This document shows positions 17,018 to 25,344 of a DNA stretch of 64,000 nt, piece after piece (position 1 is the first letter of the stretch; each line of letters starts with the position of its first letter). Position numbers and translations under genes: made by a program. Where the stretch lies: assembly GCF_002283365.1 (NCBI RefSeq), contig NZ_MQWD01000001.1:993694-1057693 (forward strand), given 5' to 3'. Under the pieces are notes generated by a model. The model worked only from the letters and a program-made list of their open reading frames with translations, was not told the origin of the DNA and searched no databases. Source of the stretch: Rubrivirga marina (lineage in GTDB: Bacteria; Bacteroidota; Rhodothermia; Rhodothermales; Rubricoccaceae).

Positions 17018-17023
17018 GCGGGG

Positions 17024-18157
17024 TCACTCGCGCCCCGGCGGGAGCGACCGGTCCCAGCCGCGCACGCCGTAGGCGTCGAGGACCTCGACGACGCGGTCGA
17101 GCGGCAACGACTCGATCGTCCCTCGGTGCCCCGTCACGGTCGTCGCGCGGAGCATCGAGTTGTAGATAGCCTCCTCCGTGGCCTCGGCGACGGCCTGGAA
17201 AAGGGGCGACATGGCGTCGTTGGGGACGAGCGCGTCGCCGTCGCGGTCGGTCGAGAACGCGATGACGTAGTCGCCCGAGCCGTTCGTGAAGGCGGCGCCG
17301 GTGCGGGCGAGCCCGGCGAGAGCCCGGTGCGCCAGCCGCTCCAGCAGCCGGGCGTCGAGCGGGGCGTCGGTCGCGACGACGATCATGACGCTGCCGTCGG
17401 CGCTCTCGCCGAGCGCCTGCTGGAAGGCGAACTGGCCCAGCTCTCGGCCGACCGGCGCGCCGTTCATCGTCAGGACGCCGCCGAAGTTGGACTGGACGAG
17501 GACGCCGACGGTGTGCCCGCCGAGGGTCGCCGGAAGCGCCCGGCTGGCGGTCCCGATCCCGCCCTTCCAGCCGAACGCGACCGTGCCGGTCCCGGCGCCG
17601 ACGGACCCTTCGGCGACCGGGCCACCGGACGCCGCGCCGAGCGCCTCCGCGACGTGTTCGGGCCGGACCGGCCGGCTCCGGATGTCGTTCAGGACCCCGT
17701 CGTTCGTCTCGCCCACGACGGCGTTGATCGAGCGGACCTCCTCCATCCCCGGCTGCTCCAGAAGGATCTCGACGAGGGCGTCGGCCGCGCGCCAGACGCA
17801 GAGCGTGCACGTGAGGAGGATCGGCGTCTCGATCTCGCCGAGCTCGCGGATCTGCGTCACGCCGAGCAGCTTGCCGTACCCGTTGCCGACGGCGACGGCC
17901 GCCGGCACGCGCTCCGCGTAGACGTTGCCGCCGTGGGGGAGGATGGCCGTCACGCCCGTCCGCACGGCGTCGCCCTCGACCACGGTCGCGTGGCCCACGC
18001 GGACGCCCGCGACGTCGGTGATGGCGTTGAGCGGGCCCGGCGGGAGGATCCCGACGGCGAGGCCGAGGTCGCGCGCCCGAGGCCGGTCCGCCTCGGGCGA
18101 CGGCTGAGCGTGGGCGGCGAGCGTCGCCGCGAGGGCGAGGAGGACGAGGCGCAGCAT
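17024..18157 (-). CDS. P1-family aminopeptidase (DmpA-like), exported
   Basis: 377 aa. DmpA/BapA-type peptidases are N-terminal nucleophile hydrolases that cut themselves and then remove N-terminal D- or beta-amino acids from peptides. Seen here: a signal peptide (to about residue 18), NAITDVAGVRVGHATV, GSVGAGTGTVAFGWKGGIGTAS, HTVGVLVQSNFG, and the ADGS-VMIVVATDAP segment, where Ser256 corresponds to the expected autocleavage nucleophile. NGSGDYVIAFST follows. A signal peptide, less common in the family, points to a periplasmic site. Confidence 0.92.
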   Translation of the reverse strand: MLRLVLLALAATLAAHAQPSPEADRPRARDLGLAVGILPPGPLNAITDVAGVRVGHATVVEGDAVRTGVTAILPHGGNVYAERVPAAVAVGNGYGKLLGVTQIRELGEIETPILLTCTLCVWRAADALVEILLEQPGMEEVRSINAVVGETNDGVLNDIRSRPVRPEHVAEALGAASGGPVAEGSVGAGTGTVAFGWKGGIGTASRALPATLGGHTVGVLVQSNFGGVLTMNGAPVGRELGQFAFQQALGESADGSVMIVVATDAPLDARLLERLAHRALAGLARTGAAFTNGSGDYVIAFSTDRDGDALVPNDAMSPLFQAVAEATEEAIYNSMLRATTVTGHRGTIESLPLDRVVEVLDAYGVRGWDRSLPPGRE

Positions 18158-18203
18158 GAGCAGGGGAATGGCGGTCCGTCAGTCTACAGAGCGTCCTCGC
18201 CGC

Positions 18204-18962
18204 TCACGCCTCGGTGAGCACCTCCGGGCAACTCCGGCGCACGAGCGCGCGGGCCAACACCCGCGTCGCGTCGAGCATCGGGACGCCGCCGACCTCCGTC
18301 ATCGACAGGGCGAGGGGGATCTCGGTGCAGGCGAGGACGACCACCTCGGCGCCCGCCCCGACGAGGTGGTCGAGGCCGGCCCGGAGACCCGCCACGGCCC
18401 GGTCGTTGACCGGTGCGGACACGCTCTTCACGCCGTACGTCGGGTCGTAGATGGCGGGGTGGACGTCGGTCTCTTGGACCGACGGGGGCGGGGCGATCAC
18501 GTCGAGCCCGAGCGGGCCGAGGCGGTCGGGGTAGACCCGGGCCGCCAGTGTCCCCGTCGTCGAGAGGACGCCGACGCGGCGGGCGTCCGGAAAGCGGTGG
18601 CGGATCTCGTCGGCCACGGCCTCGATCAGGTCCACGAACTCGGCCCGGCCGCCGATTCGCTCGCGGACGCAGGCGATGATGGCCGGCGCGTGGGCCGTGT
18701 TGCAGGGGATCCCGATGATCTCGGCGCCGCCCGTGATGAGGGTGTCGGCGAGGTCGGCGAGCGCGAGGCCGGGGTTGATGGCGGTGCGGCCCAGCAGGAA
18801 GTCCGTCCGGTCGGCGATCCGGTGCGGGTGCGAGACGAGCGTGACCGGCAGGTGGTCCTGGTCGCAGCGCGCGCGCGTCGCGGCCGTGATCTTGCGGACG
18901 AGGTCGAGGCCGGCCATCGGGCCGACGCCGCCGACGATGCCGATGGGGCGGGGGGAGGGCAT
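18204..18962 (-). CDS. aspartate/glutamate racemase family protein
   Basis: 252 aa cofactor-independent amino-acid racemase. PIGIVGGVGPMAGLDL opens the protein; Cys87 in IPCNTAH and the Cys in VLACTEIPLAL are the two acid/base cysteines of the family. SVSAPVND and the TGTLAARVY segment fit the broad-specificity group. The ATG at 18962 starts directly before the first strand. It may supply D-amino acids; the neighbour DmpA-like peptidase can release such residues, a plausible but unproven link. Confidence 0.9.
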   Translation of the reverse strand: MPSPRPIGIVGGVGPMAGLDLVRKITAATRARCDQDHLPVTLVSHPHRIADRTDFLLGRTAINPGLALADLADTLITGGAEIIGIPCNTAHAPAIIACVRERIGGRAEFVDLIEAVADEIRHRFPDARRVGVLSTTGTLAARVYPDRLGPLGLDVIAPPPSVQETDVHPAIYDPTYGVKSVSAPVNDRAVAGLRAGLDHLVGAGAEVVVLACTEIPLALSMTEVGGVPMLDATRVLARALVRRSCPEVLTEA

Positions 18963-19047
18963 GCCCCCGAGACGTTTGGTCCTGGCAGCGGATCCCGCCG
19001 GCCCGCGTCCCGCCACGTCTTGCGGGGCTGCCCGCAGCCGGGTGGGT

Positions 19048-19067
19048 CCACCTCGGGCGCGAGGTGG
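19048..19067. promoter_or_regulatory. inverted repeat between racemase and ruvB
   Basis: CCACCTCG-GGCG-CGAGGTGG, an 8-bp stem in the gap between divergent genes, next to a second hairpin (TGCGGG-GCTG-CCCGCA, 19021-19036). Position suits an operator or promoter element; nothing more can be said. Confidence 0.3.
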
Positions 19068-19127
19068 GGTGGGTGACGGGAGCTGTCATACCTCGGCCCT
19101 ACCTTGCGGGAAACCGACTCCGAACGC

Positions 19128-20177
19128 ATGGACTCCGCCCCCCGCGACGCCTCGGCCCCCTCGGGCCAGGACGCCGACCTCGAGAAGGCCCTCCGGCCCC
19201 GCGCCCTCGACGACTTTATCGGCCAGAGGAAGATCAAGGACAACCTCCGGGTCTTTATCACGGCCGCCCTCCAGCGCGGCGAGGCGCTCGACCACGTCAT
19301 CCTCTCGGGCCCGCCCGGGCTCGGCAAGACGACGCTCGCCCACATCATCGCCGAGGAGATGGGCGCCGAGGTCAAGACGACCTCCGGGCCCGCGCTCGAC
19401 AAGCCGGCGAACATCGCCGGCCTGCTCACGAACCTCAACGAGGGCGACGTCCTGTTCATCGACGAGATCCACCGGCTCTCGCCCGTCGTCGAGGAGTACC
19501 TGTACTCGGCGATGGAGGACTACGCCATCGACATCCTCATCGACTCGGGGCCGAGCGCGCGGAGCGTCCGGATCGCGCTCCCGCCGTTCACGCTCATCGG
19601 CGCGACGACGCGGAAGGGCCTCCTCACGGCCCCGCTCCGCGCCCGCTTCGGCGTCGACTTCCGGTACGACTACTACGACGTCGACACGCTCCACCGGATC
19701 GTGCTCCGGAGCGCGAGCCTCATGAAGGTGGCCATCGACGAGGACGGGGCGTTCGAGATCGCGCGCCGCAGCCGGGGCACGCCGCGCATCGCCAACAAGC
19801 TCCTCCGGCGGACGCGCGACTTCGCCGAGGTCGAGACCGAGGCCGGGCCGGGCGACGGCCGCGTCACGCGCGCCGTGGCCGACCACGCGCTCAACGCGCT
19901 CGACGTCGACGAGGCCGGGCTGGACGAGATGGACGCCCGCATCCTCCTCGCGCTCATGGAGAAGTTCGACGGCGGGCCCGTCGGCATCTCGACCATCGCG
20001 GTCGCCGTCGGCGAGGACGCCGGGACGGTCGAGGAGGTCTACGAGCCGTACCTCATCCAGGAGGGCTTCATGGCGCGGACGCCGCGCGGCCGCGTCGCCA
20101 CGCGCCGCGCGTACGACCACTTCGACGTGGTCCCCCCGCTCAAGCAGTCCGACATCTTCGACGAGTTGATCGGGTAG
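19128..20177 (+). CDS. ruvB: Holliday junction branch migration helicase RuvB
   Basis: 349 aa AAA+ motor that drives branch migration with RuvA. Walker [10 protein letters not shown] at about residue 60, Walker B LFIDEIHR at about 108, sensor region [21 protein letters not shown], and the winged-helix C-terminus with [10 protein letters not shown]. The ATG at 19128 was preferred over a TTG at 19104. ruvA and ruvC are not adjacent. Confidence 0.98.
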   Translation: MDSAPRDASAPSGQDADLEKALRPRALDDFIGQRKIKDNLRVFITAALQRGEALDHVILSGPPGLGKTTLAHIIAEEMGAEVKTTSGPALDKPANIAGLLTNLNEGDVLFIDEIHRLSPVVEEYLYSAMEDYAIDILIDSGPSARSVRIALPPFTLIGATTRKGLLTAPLRARFGVDFRYDYYDVDTLHRIVLRSASLMKVAIDEDGAFEIARRSRGTPRIANKLLRRTRDFAEVETEAGPGDGRVTRAVADHALNALDVDEAGLDEMDARILLALMEKFDGGPVGISTIAVAVGEDAGTVEEVYEPYLIQEGFMARTPRGRVATRRAYDHFDVVPPLKQSDIFDELIG

Positions 20178-20190
20178 CGGCCGCCGACTC

Positions 20191-20216
20191 CTCCTGCCTC
20201 GGCGCCGAGGCGGGAG
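20191..20216. repeat. extended GCCTCGG palindrome after ruvB
   Basis: The palindrome core is extended to a 13-bp stem (CTCCTGCCTCGGC / GCCGAGGCGGGAG, one wobble), 14 bases after the ruvB stop and just before the DinB gene. Confidence 0.75.
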
Positions 20217-20229
20217 GAGCCACACACCG

Positions 20230-20703
20230 ATGACCGACCCGCGGATCGCCCTGCTCCTCCACGCGCTCGACCGGTCGTTCGACGGGACGGGTTGGCACGG
20301 GCCGACGCTCGTGGGCGCGACGCGCGGGATGGACGAAGACGCCGCGAGCTGGCGGCCTGCGCCCGACGCGCACAACGCGTGGGAATACGTCGTCCACACC
20401 GCGTACTGGACGTACCGCGTCCTCCGGCACGTCGCCGAGGAGCCGCCCGCCCACTTCGACGAGGCGGGCTCCAACTTTTTCGAGCGCCCCGCCGAAGGGA
20501 GGGCGCTGGCCGACGACCTCGACCGGCTCCGCGACTGGCACTACCGGCTGGTCGAGGCCGTCGAGGCGTTCGACCCGGAACGGCTGGACGAGACGGCGTA
20601 CGACGACTACTCCTTCGGAGACGCCATCGCGGGGATCGCGGCGCACGACGCGTACCACGCGGGGCAGATCCGCCTGCTCCGTCGCCTCCAGGGCGATCTG
20701 TAG
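20230..20703 (+). CDS. DinB-family protein 1
   Basis: 157 aa four-helix DinB/YfiT-like fold. The expected metal-binding histidines are visible: VVHTAYW near residue 55 and AAHDAYHAGQI near 140. Such proteins are metal-dependent thiol transferases in Gram-positive bacteria, but most members elsewhere are uncharacterised. It follows ruvB by 52 bases across a strong palindrome, so co-transcription is doubtful. Two further DinB-fold genes occur in this window. Confidence 0.85.
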   Translation: MTDPRIALLLHALDRSFDGTGWHGPTLVGATRGMDEDAASWRPAPDAHNAWEYVVHTAYWTYRVLRHVAEEPPAHFDEAGSNFFERPAEGRALADDLDRLRDWHYRLVEAVEAFDPERLDETAYDDYSFGDAIAGIAAHDAYHAGQIRLLRRLQGDL

Positions 20704-20768
20704 TCGCCGAGGCAAGGATGCGCGAGCGGGAGTGCGAGGCGTTCTTCGAGGCGTCCACCCGTTCGCCG

Positions 20769-21701
20769 ATGCGCACGCTCGTCCTGCTCGCCGCCTTCCC
20801 TCTCGCGGTCTCCGCCCAGTCCGTCGGTTCGTTCTCGGAGCCGGTGACCGAGTCGGACGCGCCGCCGCGCGTCTGCGTGGACCTCGAAAGCACGCAGGTC
20901 TGCCGCACGGTCGATGACGACGGCGAAGGCGTCATCGAGGTGGAGGGGGCTGGGTTCGGAGGCGCATTGTGGCGAGCGTCGGCGCCGGGTATCGTCGACG
21001 ACGTCCGCGCGTTTCGGGTCGTGTGGGGGGATGGGCGGAGCGCGCTCGCCGTCGCCGTGTTGGAGGGCGTCTCCAACGGCCTCGGCGTCGCCACGTGGTC
21101 GGTTCACGTCGTCCCCGAGGGGGCGGATCAGCCGGCGTACGGGTTCATCGCGCGCGACTTCGACCCCGAGGGCGGCAGCTTCGCGACGTGGGGCGGCGAG
21201 CCCGTCGTCTGGGCCACGGAGTGGATGGAGGCCGAGGACCCGGCCGGGCGCCGCGGCACCGGCATGTACCTCGTCGGGCGCCCGTTTTTCATCGGCGCCG
21301 ACGGGCTGGCGCCGGCCGCCGACCTGCCGATCCGTGCGCGGCGTCTTCTAGCGGAGTTCCGAACCGAGCCCGGCGGGCCGGTCGGCTGGCTGTCGAGCCG
21401 CGCGGCCGAGACGCGCCGCCAGGACCCCGCGCGTTCCGGGGCGCCGGGGGGCGACGCCGGCCGGATCACGTCCGTCCGCCCCGGCCCCGACGGCTTCCGC
21501 GTGACCTGGACCGACGGCGCGACCGAGCGCGCGTTCGTCGTCGACCCATGGAGCCCGCCGGCCGACGCCGAGGCGGCCCGCCTCGGCGACCGCGCCACGG
21601 GCCGGCTCTACCCTCTCGCGTACCGCCCCGCCGACCTCGATGGCCGCGCCGCCACCCTCGGGATGGGTGCCGGGGGGACCGTCACTCTCTGGCTCGACTA
21701 G
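20769..21701 (+). CDS. exported protein of unknown function
   Basis: 310 aa from the ATG at 20769, where a signal peptide (MRTLVLLAAFPLAVSA) begins; an ATG at 20718 is an alternative. No family is recognised. Mature part is acidic and predicted mostly beta. The C-terminal region contains the segment AEAARLGD, encoded by an exact copy of the inverted-form palindrome (21567-21587) also found after zapA. Its TAG stop shares CTAG with the convergent MFS gene. Confidence 0.7.
   Translation: MRTLVLLAAFPLAVSAQSVGSFSEPVTESDAPPRVCVDLESTQVCRTVDDDGEGVIEVEGAGFGGALWRASAPGIVDDVRAFRVVWGDGRSALAVAVLEGVSNGLGVATWSVHVVPEGADQPAYGFIARDFDPEGGSFATWGGEPVVWATEWMEAEDPAGRRGTGMYLVGRPFFIGADGLAPAADLPIRARRLLAEFRTEPGGPVGWLSSRAAETRRQDPARSGAPGGDAGRITSVRPGPDGFRVTWTDGATERAFVVDPWSPPADAEAARLGDRATGRLYPLAYRPADLDGRAATLGMGAGGTVTLWLD
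21567..21587. repeat. inverted-form palindrome inside a coding sequence
   Basis: GCCGAGGCGG C CCGCCTCGGC, identical to the copy at 10357, here within the exported protein gene and kept in frame. Confidence 0.6.
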
Positions 21702-22918
21702 GCTGGCACGCTCGTCGAGGCGGGCGCCGTTGCAAACCGGCGGCGGAGGACAGGGAGCAGCCCGAGCAAGACGACTGCCGCCACCCCAGCGAGGCCGCCG
21801 GCCCCGAGCCACAGCTCCTCCGACCCGGCGGCCGTGAGCACAAGCCCGCCAAGCGCAGGGCCGACGGTCTTCGACAGGCCCCAACTCGCGTGGTAGACGC
21901 CCTGGTACGAGCCGCGGAGGTGCGCCGGCGCCAGCCGCGACACGATGGTCGGGACGACGGGGAGGAACGCCATCTCGCCGAGCGTCCAGATCACGGCGAA
22001 GGCGGCGTAGGCCCAGAACGTCTCGGCGGTCGCCGTGAGCGCGAGGCCGATCGCGACGAGGGCGACCGCGCCCGGCACGAGCACCGTCGTCAGCCGGTCG
22101 CCCACGTACGCGGCCACGGGCAGCCCGATGAGCACGATCAGCCCGCCGTTGACGGTCACGACGAGGCCGAACTCGAGCTCGTTCAGCCCGTCGGCGGCCA
22201 TGGTGATCGGGAGCGACGAGAACAGCTGGAAGAACCCGATGCCGACGAGGAGGACGGCGACGGCCAGCGCGGCGAGCGCTCCGTCGCGGGCGAGAGGGCG
22301 GAGCGACAGCGTCCGCGCCGCGCTCTCGTCCGATAGAGGCCGCGTTTCGGGAACGGCTACGAGCACGATCGCGGCGTAGCCGAGGAGCGTCGCGCCTTCC
22401 AGCCAGAACAGCCCGGCGTACGACCGCGCGGCGATGAGCCCGCCGAGCGCCGGCCCCACCGCTGCGCCGAGGTTGATGGCCCAGTAGACGATGGCGTAGG
22501 CCCGCGGCTGGCGCTCTTCGGGGAGCATGTCGGCCACGGCCGCCGAGACGGCGGGCCGGTACATCTCAGCCAAGAGCCCGAACGCGAACGCCAGCGCCGC
22601 GATGGCCGCGTAGGTCGGCGCGGCCGGGAGGAGAGCGACGGGCACGGCGGCCCCGGCGAGGCTCGCCAGGAGGACCGGCCGTCGCCCGATCCGGTCTGAG
22701 ACCCAGCCGCCCGTGAAGCCGCCCACGAACGAGCCGGCGCCGTAGAGCGACACCGCCAGCGTCGCCTGCGCCACGCTGAATCCACGTTGGCCGTGGAGGT
22801 ACAGCGCGAGGAACGGCAGGACGACGAGGCCCGTCCGGTTCACGAACGTGCCCACGACGAGCATCCAGAACGGGCGGGGGTAGGCCGCGTAGGCGGCGCG
22901 CAGGCGAGTTCCGGTCAC
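21698..22918 (-). CDS. MFS transporter
   Basis: 406 aa with about 12 hydrophobic helices. The loop 2-3 signature GGWVSDRIGRRPVLL is clear, and EMYRPAVSAAVADM with GPALGGLIA fits the drug:H+ antiporter (DHA1, MdtG-like) group. Substrate cannot be read from sequence. Its stop codon overlaps the convergent upstream gene by the four bases CTAG. Confidence 0.9.
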   Translation of the reverse strand: MTGTRLRAAYAAYPRPFWMLVVGTFVNRTGLVVLPFLALYLHGQRGFSVAQATLAVSLYGAGSFVGGFTGGWVSDRIGRRPVLLASLAGAAVPVALLPAAPTYAAIAALAFAFGLLAEMYRPAVSAAVADMLPEERQPRAYAIVYWAINLGAAVGPALGGLIAARSYAGLFWLEGATLLGYAAIVLVAVPETRPLSDESAARTLSLRPLARDGALAALAVAVLLVGIGFFQLFSSLPITMAADGLNELEFGLVVTVNGGLIVLIGLPVAAYVGDRLTTVLVPGAVALVAIGLALTATAETFWAYAAFAVIWTLGEMAFLPVVPTIVSRLAPAHLRGSYQGVYHASWGLSKTVGPALGGLVLTAAGSEELWLGAGGLAGVAAVVLLGLLPVLRRRFATAPASTSVPA

Positions 22919-22982
22919 GCCCGAACGTACCGCGCCCCGGACAGCCGGGGCCGTCCGGGGCGCGGAGAATCGAGAGGCGGGC

Positions 22983-23225
22983 CTACTTCTTCTCGAGCTT
23001 GTCAGCCGCCTTGCCGAGGAGTTCCGTCGCCTTCGACGCCGCCTTGTCGGCGAGGTCGCCGGCGGCGTGGGCCGCCTTGTCGGCCGCCTTCTTGGCCTGC
23101 TGCTTCACGGCGTCCGGCGCGAGGTCCGACGCCTTGTCGGCGAGGGTCTTGGCCGCGCCCTCGGCCGAGTCGGCGGCCTTCTTGGCGAGGTCGCCCGCGC
23201 CGTCTTTCAAGCTGTCGAGGTTCAT
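22983..23225 (-). CDS. small Ala/Lys-rich amphipathic helical protein
   Basis: 80 aa of Ala, Lys and Asp in a regular pattern (DLAKKAADSAEGAAKTLADK), predicted to form one long amphipathic helix like LEA or apolipoprotein-type proteins. No signal peptide. It sits 52 bases downstream of the CsbD stress gene on the same strand, suggesting a stress or desiccation-related job; function is not known. Confidence 0.7.
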   Translation of the reverse strand: MNLDSLKDGAGDLAKKAADSAEGAAKTLADKASDLAPDAVKQQAKKAADKAAHAAGDLADKAASKATELLGKAADKLEKK

Positions 23226-23277
23226 GGCGGTGGGGGTGGGTGGTCGAGGAGTCTACGGCCCAGCCCCCAGCCGGGTC

Positions 23278-23523
23278 CTAGTCGATGGCGTCCTCGGCCC
23301 GGTCGGCCGCGTCGGCGTAGGTGTCGCCGGCCTTCTTGCGGGCCTTCCCGCCCATCTCCTCGGCCGCGCCTTCGGCCTGCATCCGCTCGTTGTCCATCGC
23401 GTCGCCGACGGCCTTCTTGACCTTGCCCTTGACCTCGTCGAAGGCGCCGGCCGCCTGCTCCTTGCGCCCGCGGGCTTCCTCCTTGTGGAGTTTGCGCTGC
23501 GCGTCGTTGGTGATGTCGTCCAT
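23278..23523 (-). CDS. CsbD-family stress protein
   Basis: 81 aa. KEEARGRKEQAAGAFDEVKG and KVKKAVGDAMDNERMQAEG match the CsbD pattern (GxxxQxxGxxxExxGxxxxx). CsbD-like proteins are abundant general stress products of unknown mechanism. Upstream lie an AAGCGCTT box and the 13-base leader motif shared with the SDR gene at 7450, consistent with a common stress regulon. Confidence 0.88.
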   Translation of the reverse strand: MDDITNDAQRKLHKEEARGRKEQAAGAFDEVKGKVKKAVGDAMDNERMQAEGAAEEMGGKARKKAGDTYADAADRAEDAID

Positions 23524-23542
23524 GGTGGGGGAGGGGGAACGT

Positions 23543-23555
23543 GAAAGGACGGCTT
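23543..23555 (-). promoter_or_regulatory. shared leader motif AAGCCGTCCTTTC (csbD copy)
   Basis: Identical to the motif before the SDR gene and also ending 20 bases before the ATG. Confidence 0.5.
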
Positions 23556-23561
23556 AGACGG

Positions 23562-23569
23562 AAGCGCTT
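23562..23569. promoter_or_regulatory. AAGCGCTT box upstream of csbD
   Basis: Centre of the 12-base palindrome GGAAGCGCTTCC, six bases upstream of the shared leader motif. Same octamer as at 3189 and 62585-62634. Confidence 0.4.
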
Positions 23570-23619
23570 CCCGGACGGGTCCGCCGCCGGGCCGTCTTTG
23601 CTCTGGCCCGTGGATTCCC

Positions 23620-24348
23620 CTACTCCACCTCGGCGGCCCGCTCGCGGTAGGCGTCGCGCGAGCGGACGTAGTCGTCGGCGAGGCGGTCGGTGATCCGCTC
23701 GGCGGCGAGGTCGGCGAGGCGGCCGAGGCCGGTCGCCATGTCGCGGGACGAGAGCGAGGCGAGGGCCCGGCCTGTGATGACGTTGCCGGCCGCGAGCGGG
23801 AGCCCGAACAGGGACCGGTCCACGACCTCGCGCTCGCGGAGCTCGGCGTCCCACAGCGACGCGCCGGTCCGGGCGTTGAGGAGGTGGACCTCACCGATCA
23901 GAATGAAATAGACGGCCCCCTCGTACGAGTCGGCCACGAGGGCGTAGTCGGCGATGCGGAGGTCGAGGACGAAGTCGGACGCCTCGGGCGTCGGGGCGGG
24001 GGCGAAGCGGAGGAGCGAGGCCGTCCGCGCCAGCGACTGCCGCGCGATCCGGTCGGCCACGTCGACCGTGGCCACGACGCTGTCGAGGCGGGCCTGGGCG
24101 CGACGCGCCTGCCGACGCTTGTCGAGCGACGTCCCCACGCGCACGGCCGTCCCGACCGGGTCGTACGGGTCGATCCCCGACTCGATGGGGCTGCCGGCCT
24201 GGACGCGTGGGGCCGGCGGGATGGCGGCGGTCACGGCCACCCGGCGGCCGTCGAGCGAGACCTCGTCGAGCCGGTTCGAGGTCCCGCACCCCGAGGCGGC
24301 CAGGAGGACGGCGGCGAGGGCGGCGAGCAGGCGGGGGCGGGGGAACAC
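23620..24348 (-). CDS. lipoprotein of unknown function
   Basis: 242 aa from a GTG start. The signal peptide ends in the lipobox LLAASGC, so it is a lipid-anchored envelope protein. The middle has a helical stretch ([20 protein letters not shown]) and the segment [23 protein letters not shown], then [11 protein letters not shown], reminiscent of lipoproteins that measure or assemble envelope parts, but no family is assigned. Confidence 0.75.
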   Translation of the reverse strand: MFPRPRLLAALAAVLLAASGCGTSNRLDEVSLDGRRVAVTAAIPPAPRVQAGSPIESGIDPYDPVGTAVRVGTSLDKRRQARRAQARLDSVVATVDVADRIARQSLARTASLLRFAPAPTPEASDFVLDLRIADYALVADSYEGAVYFILIGEVHLLNARTGASLWDAELREREVVDRSLFGLPLAAGNVITGRALASLSSRDMATGLGRLADLAAERITDRLADDYVRSRDAYRERAAEVE

Positions 24349-24438
24349 GGTCGAACGCGGTGGGTGAGCGGTGGGCCTCTCGGAGGCCCTAGCTTAGCCG
24401 CTCCTCCCCCGGCCTCGGTAACCCCCGGTCCCCTCGTC

Positions 24439-24801
24439 ATGCCCTACGTCGTCGCTCAGCCCTGCATCAACTGCAAGCACACGGACTGCGTCGAGGTCTG
24501 CCCCGTCGACTGCTTCTACGAGGGCCCGAACTTCCTCGCGATCCACCCCGACGAGTGCATCGACTGCAACGCCTGCGTGCCGGCGTGCCCTGTCGAGGCC
24601 ATCTACGCCGACGACGAGCTCCCGGAGGAGTGGGCCCACTACACCGAGTGGAACGCGTACCTCGCCAACCAGTGGCAGGCCCTCGGCTACAACATCACGG
24701 AGAAGAAGCCGGAGCTCCCGGACGCCGAGACGTGGGCCTCGCCGCCGGAGTCGGAGACGAAGAACGAGGAGGACATCCTCACATGGGAGGGCGCCGAGTA
24801 A
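24439..24801 (+). CDS. fdxA: 7Fe ferredoxin
   Basis: 120 aa. Cysteines 9, 17, 21, 25, 40, 43, 46 and 50 reproduce the spacing of Azotobacter-type ferredoxin I, which holds one 3Fe-4S and one 4Fe-4S cluster (CVEVCPVDC and [12 protein letters not shown]). Length and the acidic tail fit FdxA. It transfers low-potential electrons; the partner enzyme is not encoded nearby. The following small membrane gene starts nine bases later. Confidence 0.95.
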   Translation: MPYVVAQPCINCKHTDCVEVCPVDCFYEGPNFLAIHPDECIDCNACVPACPVEAIYADDELPEEWAHYTEWNAYLANQWQALGYNITEKKPELPDAETWASPPESETKNEEDILTWEGAE

Positions 24802-24810
24802 GCGCTCACG

Positions 24811-25122
24811 GTGTGGTCCTGGCGGTGCGGCCTCGGCGCGACGCTTGTCACGTTCGCCGTCCAGTACGTCGGCCCGGTCGTCCGCGTCAGAAACGAGTGT
24901 GAGCCGCGCGATGCCCCGGCGTGGGTCGGGCCGGTTCTCGCCGCCGGCCTCCCGCTCTACTGGGTCTCGGACAGCCCCTGGATCTCGGCGGTCAGCTCCC
25001 TCACCCCGTTCGTCGAGGCCCCCGTCCGATGGTGGGCGCTCTTGGCGGATGCCACGTTCGGGGGCGTCGCCTTCGCCGTCGTGGCGAGAGCGCGAAAGAG
25101 CCGGACGCGTCAGTCGACCTAG
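24811..25122 (+). CDS. small membrane protein, hypothetical
   Basis: 103 aa from a GTG start nine bases after fdxA. Two or three hydrophobic segments (GATLVTFAVQYVGPVV, WVGPVLAAGLPLYWV, WWALLADATFGGVAFAVVA). No family recognised. Its TAG stop shares CTAG with a tiny convergent ORF. Confidence 0.5.
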   Translation: MWSWRCGLGATLVTFAVQYVGPVVRVRNECEPRDAPAWVGPVLAAGLPLYWVSDSPWISAVSSLTPFVEAPVRWWALLADATFGGVAFAVVARARKSRTRQST

Positions 25123-25205
25123 AGGACGACCGCCAGCATGGCGACGGCGAGCACGGTCGACACGAGGGCCGAGCGGATCGCGGAACGGGAGGGGAAGTAG
25201 GGCAC
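25119..25205 (-). CDS. possible 28-aa single-helix membrane peptide
   Basis: GTG-started ORF (VPYFPSRSAIRSALVSTVLA, then a short hydrophobic end). One predicted membrane helix. It has high third-position GC and shares the CTAG stop overlap seen at two other convergent gene pairs. No Shine-Dalgarno sequence is visible. Real coding status is uncertain. Confidence 0.3.
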   Translation of the reverse strand: MPYFPSRSAIRSALVSTVLAVAMLAVVL

Positions 25206-25344
25206 GGTCGTGGGGACCAGGGTGGCCCCAAGGTGCTGGACCCGGGCGGTTTAGGTCAAGAGTGTGCCCATGATCGTTTCCTGATGGTTTGCCTGAGATC
25301 TGGGTCAAGAATGCGACATTAGGCGTTCCACTGGCCGCCTCGCG

